64,000 bases of DNA, from positions 2,409,147 through 2,473,146 of the forward strand of contig NZ_MKEK01000001.1 in assembly GCF_001752395.1 (NCBI RefSeq), in the 5' to 3' direction. Every line of letters begins with the position of its first letter. The first letter of the stretch is position 1. The notes under the pieces are model-generated. The model did no database searches, was not told where the DNA came from, and worked only from the letters and a program-made list of their open reading frames with translations. Position numbers and translations under genes: made by a program. Shown piece by piece: positions 61,132 through 64,000 of this stretch. The stretch is from Rheinheimera salexigens (lineage in GTDB: Bacteria > Pseudomonadota > Gammaproteobacteria > Enterobacterales > Alteromonadaceae).

Positions 61132-62016
61132 CTATTCAAGTTGTAATAGGGGTTTAATAAAGTCTAGAAATGCAGATATCCGTTTAGCCACAGGAGAGGA
61201 TTTATAGTAAACAGCATTTATTTTTTCTCTTTCTGTATTGATTAAGCGATATGAATTTAATAATGTTATCAAAGCGCCTGATGCAATATCTGCATCTACC
61301 ATAAACCCTGATAAACAGGCGATACCATTTCCTGATAACGCTAGTTGTCGTATTGTCTCTCCATTACTTGCCGTTAAAGTAGGAACAACAAGCTCCCCTC
61401 CTTTAATAGGCCATTTATTCAGTGATTTAATGTCCGAAAATCCAATAATATCATGATGTTTTAGGTCTTGAGGGAGTTTAACCATCCCTCGTCTAGCAAT
61501 ATACTCAGGTGACGCAACAATATGGAGAGGACTTCTGCCGAGTACTTTTGCGTGTAAAGTTGAATCTTCGAGCTTACCGATGCGAATGGCAACATCGGTC
61601 CTATTTTCTATTAAATCAATAAACCCTTCATTGGATCTAAGTTCAAGCTCTATGTCTGGATAGGCTAATTTAAAAGGTTGGATCAAAGGAATAAGTTGAT
61701 GAAATATAAACGGGCTAGCAGCATTAATCCGTAACCTACCAGCAGGTAATGCCCCTCGCGTAATAATGTCATCTTCTGCCACTTGAATAGACTGCAAAGC
61801 GGTTCGTACCGTGTTTACGAATTTTCTACCTTCGTCTGTGAGTTCTGTGCGTCTTGTTGTTCTGGTTAAAATATTAACGCCTAGTTGCCGCTCTACTTTG
61901 CTTACAGCTCTAGATACACGAGCGACTTGAATATTTAGCACATCGGCAGCCGCAGAAAATCCTCCCGAGTCGACAACACAAAGCAAAAGTTCCAAATCAT
62001 CTGAACGTGTTTTCAA
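61132..62016 (-). CDS. LysR-family regulator
   Basis: 294 residues. HTH at residues 1-60 (DLELLLCVVDSGGFSAAADVL, RVSRAVSKVERQLGV, RTTRRTELTDEG) and a periplasmic-binding-like domain (GRLRINAASPFIFHQLIPLI). Of the CrgA/DsdC-like short type. It is divergent from the MFS exporter across 154 bases and probably controls it, the usual LysR arrangement. Confidence 0.9.
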   Translation of the reverse strand: MKTRSDDLELLLCVVDSGGFSAAADVLNIQVARVSRAVSKVERQLGVNILTRTTRRTELTDEGRKFVNTVRTALQSIQVAEDDIITRGALPAGRLRINAASPFIFHQLIPLIQPFKLAYPDIELELRSNEGFIDLIENRTDVAIRIGKLEDSTLHAKVLGRSPLHIVASPEYIARRGMVKLPQDLKHHDIIGFSDIKSLNKWPIKGGELVVPTLTASNGETIRQLALSGNGIACLSGFMVDADIASGALITLLNSYRLINTEREKINAVYYKSSPVAKRISAFLDFIKPLLQLE

Positions 62017-62170
62017 TTGAGCATTCCCATCATTTTCTGCAAAAGTAATTTGTTAATAATACCATTTATCGCAACATTATAGCGATTAATAATAGCGACT
62101 ACAAAGTGATGCTCAATTTTATTGTTATCACTTTCAACCATTCACTTTTTAAAAATACTTGGAGATGATT

Positions 62171-63355
62171 ATGCCATTAGCATTACTTGCATTAGCACTC
62201 AGCGCCTTTGCAATAGGCACGACAGAATTTGTTATCGTAGGTTTACTCCCTACTATGGCTCAAGACCTAAATGTTTCGATTCCTTCCGCTGGCTTACTAG
62301 TGAGTTTGTATGCACTTGGTGTTGCAATTGGTGCCCCTGTACTTACTGCGTTAACTGGTAAATGGAACAGGAAACACGTTCTATTATTTGTTATGGGCTT
62401 ATTTGTTTTTGGTAATCTAGTGGCGTGGCAAGCACCAAGTTTTGAAGCGCTTATTGTAGCCCGAATCCTAACGGGGCTAGCACATGGTGTCTTTTTCTCA
62501 ATCGGCTCTACTATTGCAACAGGTTTAGTATCCAAAGAGAAAGCAGCTAGCGCCATAGCAATAATGTTTACTGGATTGACTGTTGCTTTGGTTACTGGCG
62601 TGCCACTAGGGACTTATATAGGACAACAATTTGGCTGGGAAGCAACATTTTTAACCGTTTCAGCACTAGGATTAATTGCGATGCTAGGCAGTGCAATACT
62701 CGTCCCTAATAATTTAACTCAAGCTAAACCCACAAGAATTTCAGCCCAATTAAAAGTCTTAACCCAACCAAGATTGCTATTAGTTTACGCCATTACAGCT
62801 GTCGGATATGGAGGCACTTTTGTCGCGTTTACTTATTTAGCTCCTATTCTCAATCAAATTACAGGGTTAGATCCTAGTGTTATTGGCTTGGTTATGTTGG
62901 TTTATGGCGTATCTGTTGCTATCGGTAATATTTGGGGCGGGAAAATGGCTGATAAAATGGGGCCTATTAAGGCACTAACCATTATTTTTGCTGGCCTTGC
63001 TGCAATATTATTTGTATTTAACTTTACTGCTGTAAATCCTATCGCCGCAATAATTACCATTTTAGTATGGGGAGCTTTTGCCTTTGGTAACGTGCCAGGC
63101 TTACAAGTCTATGTTGTAAAATTAGCAGAGCAGCATACCCCAGACGCCGTCGATGTTGCTTCAGGTTTGAACATAGCAGCTTTCAATGTCGGCATTGCAC
63201 TTGGAGCCTGGGGAGGTGGACTCATTGTTGAACTGTCTGGATTAATGAATACACCTTGGGTTGGTGCTGTTGTGGTACTAATTGCGTTGGCACTTACCCG
63301 AGTTAGTGGTGCCTTAGATAACAGAGAAATGGCGTTATCCTGTAAAGTTGCTTAA
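62171..63355 (+). CDS. MFS exporter of the AraJ/YdhP type
   Basis: About 394 residues from ATG 62171 (TTGGAGATGATT upstream; in-frame TTG 62159 and ATG 62165 are too close to the ribosome site). Twelve helices; FAIGTTEFVIVGLLPTMAQD in helix 1 and GAPVLTALTGKWNRKHVLLF with the loop 2-3 motif are DHA1/AraJ hallmarks, plus GVPLGTYIGQQFGWEATF in helix 5. Exports sugars or drugs; substrate unknown. Likely regulated by the divergent LysR. Confidence 0.9.
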   Translation: MPLALLALALSAFAIGTTEFVIVGLLPTMAQDLNVSIPSAGLLVSLYALGVAIGAPVLTALTGKWNRKHVLLFVMGLFVFGNLVAWQAPSFEALIVARILTGLAHGVFFSIGSTIATGLVSKEKAASAIAIMFTGLTVALVTGVPLGTYIGQQFGWEATFLTVSALGLIAMLGSAILVPNNLTQAKPTRISAQLKVLTQPRLLLVYAITAVGYGGTFVAFTYLAPILNQITGLDPSVIGLVMLVYGVSVAIGNIWGGKMADKMGPIKALTIIFAGLAAILFVFNFTAVNPIAAIITILVWGAFAFGNVPGLQVYVVKLAEQHTPDAVDVASGLNIAAFNVGIALGAWGGGLIVELSGLMNTPWVGAVVVLIALALTRVSGALDNREMALSCKVA

Positions 63356-63724
63356 CTCTTCAAAAAATTTGCTAACGTCTGTTTTCGAGAAACACGGATC
63401 TTCTGATAGCTTAATCGAAGATCCATTTTTCGCTTACTAGGATCGTTTACTAAAAGTGCTGTAAATGTCTTCAATTGGCACTAAAGAGACATTAAATTTT
63501 ACTCGTAAATACGTTGCAATTAGTGAACCACTAAATGCATTAAACATTACCCTAAAAAGGGATAGATCAAGTATTAGCTAGTACAACGAATACCGACCAA
63601 CATCAGCATTAGTTGTTGGGGGGATCACCAAACAAACTATTCGCTCAATTGATAAATATAAACTTACTCTCGAAAGCTTTCACATTTTAATAGCAATTTT
63701 AGTGCAGCTTTTACTAAATAAAAT
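63356..63724. other. Intergenic region after the MFS gene
   Basis: No gene supported. A weak hairpin (ACGGATCTTCTGATAGC to GAAGATCC, 63391-63426) follows the MFS stop at about 35 bases and may be its terminator. Confidence 0.4.
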
Positions 63725-64000
63725 TCAAAACTCAATATCCATCTCATCTTCAAAAGTAATTAACTTTTCAGACGCTTCAGCTGGCATATCTGCTTGTGCA
63801 TTTAATTTTTTTATCATTAATCTTGTTTTACAAGCGATGATTAGAAAGTGAATAAAGTTCATCACTACTGTCTGCTTTTGGACTTTTCCATTTTCTCTCT
63901 CAGTTTCAAACCATAACCACATAAGGCCTTTCTCTGCCTCTTTCGGCCAATACTTGGGTTGCTTTATGAGCTTGTTTTTCACTTTTGGAGGTTCAGGTTG
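63725..64000 (-). CDS. Unidentified protein, 5' part outside the window
   Basis: The minus-strand frame is open to the right edge (PEPPKVKNKLIKQPKYW...), so the start is not visible; a GTG at 63982 is only a possible start. About 90 visible residues, basic then acidic at the C-terminus (LITFEDEMDIEF), with one hydrophobic stretch (VMNFIHFLIIACKTRLMIKKL). No family recognised. Confidence 0.5.
   Translation of the reverse strand, partial: QPEPPKVKNKLIKQPKYWPKEAEKGLMWLWFETERENGKVQKQTVVMNFIHFLIIACKTRLMIKKLNAQADMPAEASEKLITFEDEMDIEF

Overview
The window looks like an accessory, island-rich stretch from a marine or aquatic gammaproteobacterium, most likely Alteromonadales. This is inferred from the style of the mer, czc, umuDC and eptA/dgkA genes, the chromosomal-type integron integrase and the mixed GC content; no rRNA or other taxonomic marker is present. 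It is a mosaic of metal-resistance modules, integron gene cassettes, insertion sequences and decayed integrative elements.

Layout. 1-5.9 kb: a czcCBA/cusCBA heavy-metal efflux operon with a DUF3703 gene. 6.1-7.8 kb: a 132-bp repeat (copy A), then an immunity gene and an AHH-nuclease toxin. 7.9-9.9 kb: a LexA-controlled umuDC operon. 10.0-13.7 kb: an integron with intI, an attI region carrying striking palindromes, two cassettes and an attC site split by an IS110-superfamily element of IS1111 type. 13.8-14.5 kb: an SRAP-domain gene with one in-frame TGA. 14.6-19.7 kb: a small replicon-like element (DUF3987 protein, rolling-circle-like initiator, truncated tyrosine recombinase). 19.7-21.7 kb: IS21. 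21.7-26.2 kb: 5'-truncated copA, cueR, a TauE/SafE permease, a pirin and a LysR regulator. 26.2-28.1 kb: IS66 remnant and tandem repeats. 28.1-32.1 kb: a minus-strand operon eptA-CDF-PAP2-dgkA that links lipid A modification, lipid recycling and zinc export. 32.2-38.6 kb: a second, different czcCBA operon with a CzcI-like protein. 38.7-43.3 kb: transposase and resolvase debris, then merR-merTPCA and a MerD-like gene. 43.3-46.0 kb: a tRNA-Leu 3' fragment and two tandem integrases, the first broken by a stop codon. 46.1-51.0 kb: a hypothetical gene, a DksA/TraR-like gene, a Nudix gene, a doubly broken MFS gene, usp and sulP. 51.6 kb: copy B of the 132-bp repeat.

The most unusual part is 51.8-60.8 kb: a minus-strand array of gene cassettes (one truncated at the far end) separated by recognisable attC sites but with no integrase beside it (a CALIN-type cluster). 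It carries a TIR-like (CAP12/PF10137) gene, a DUF6236 gene and membrane proteins. Its fourth attC is split by a second, same-length copy of the IS1111-type element found in the intI-linked array, and again by a different IS1111-group element that was itself hit by an IS66. Both copies of the first element sit at the same place in the attC core and in the same orientation relative to the cassettes, which points to attC-directed insertion. The two copies are inverted relative to each other, so recombination between them could flip about 43 kb.

61.1-63.4 kb: a LysR regulator divergent from an MFS exporter; a partial unidentified gene runs off the right edge.
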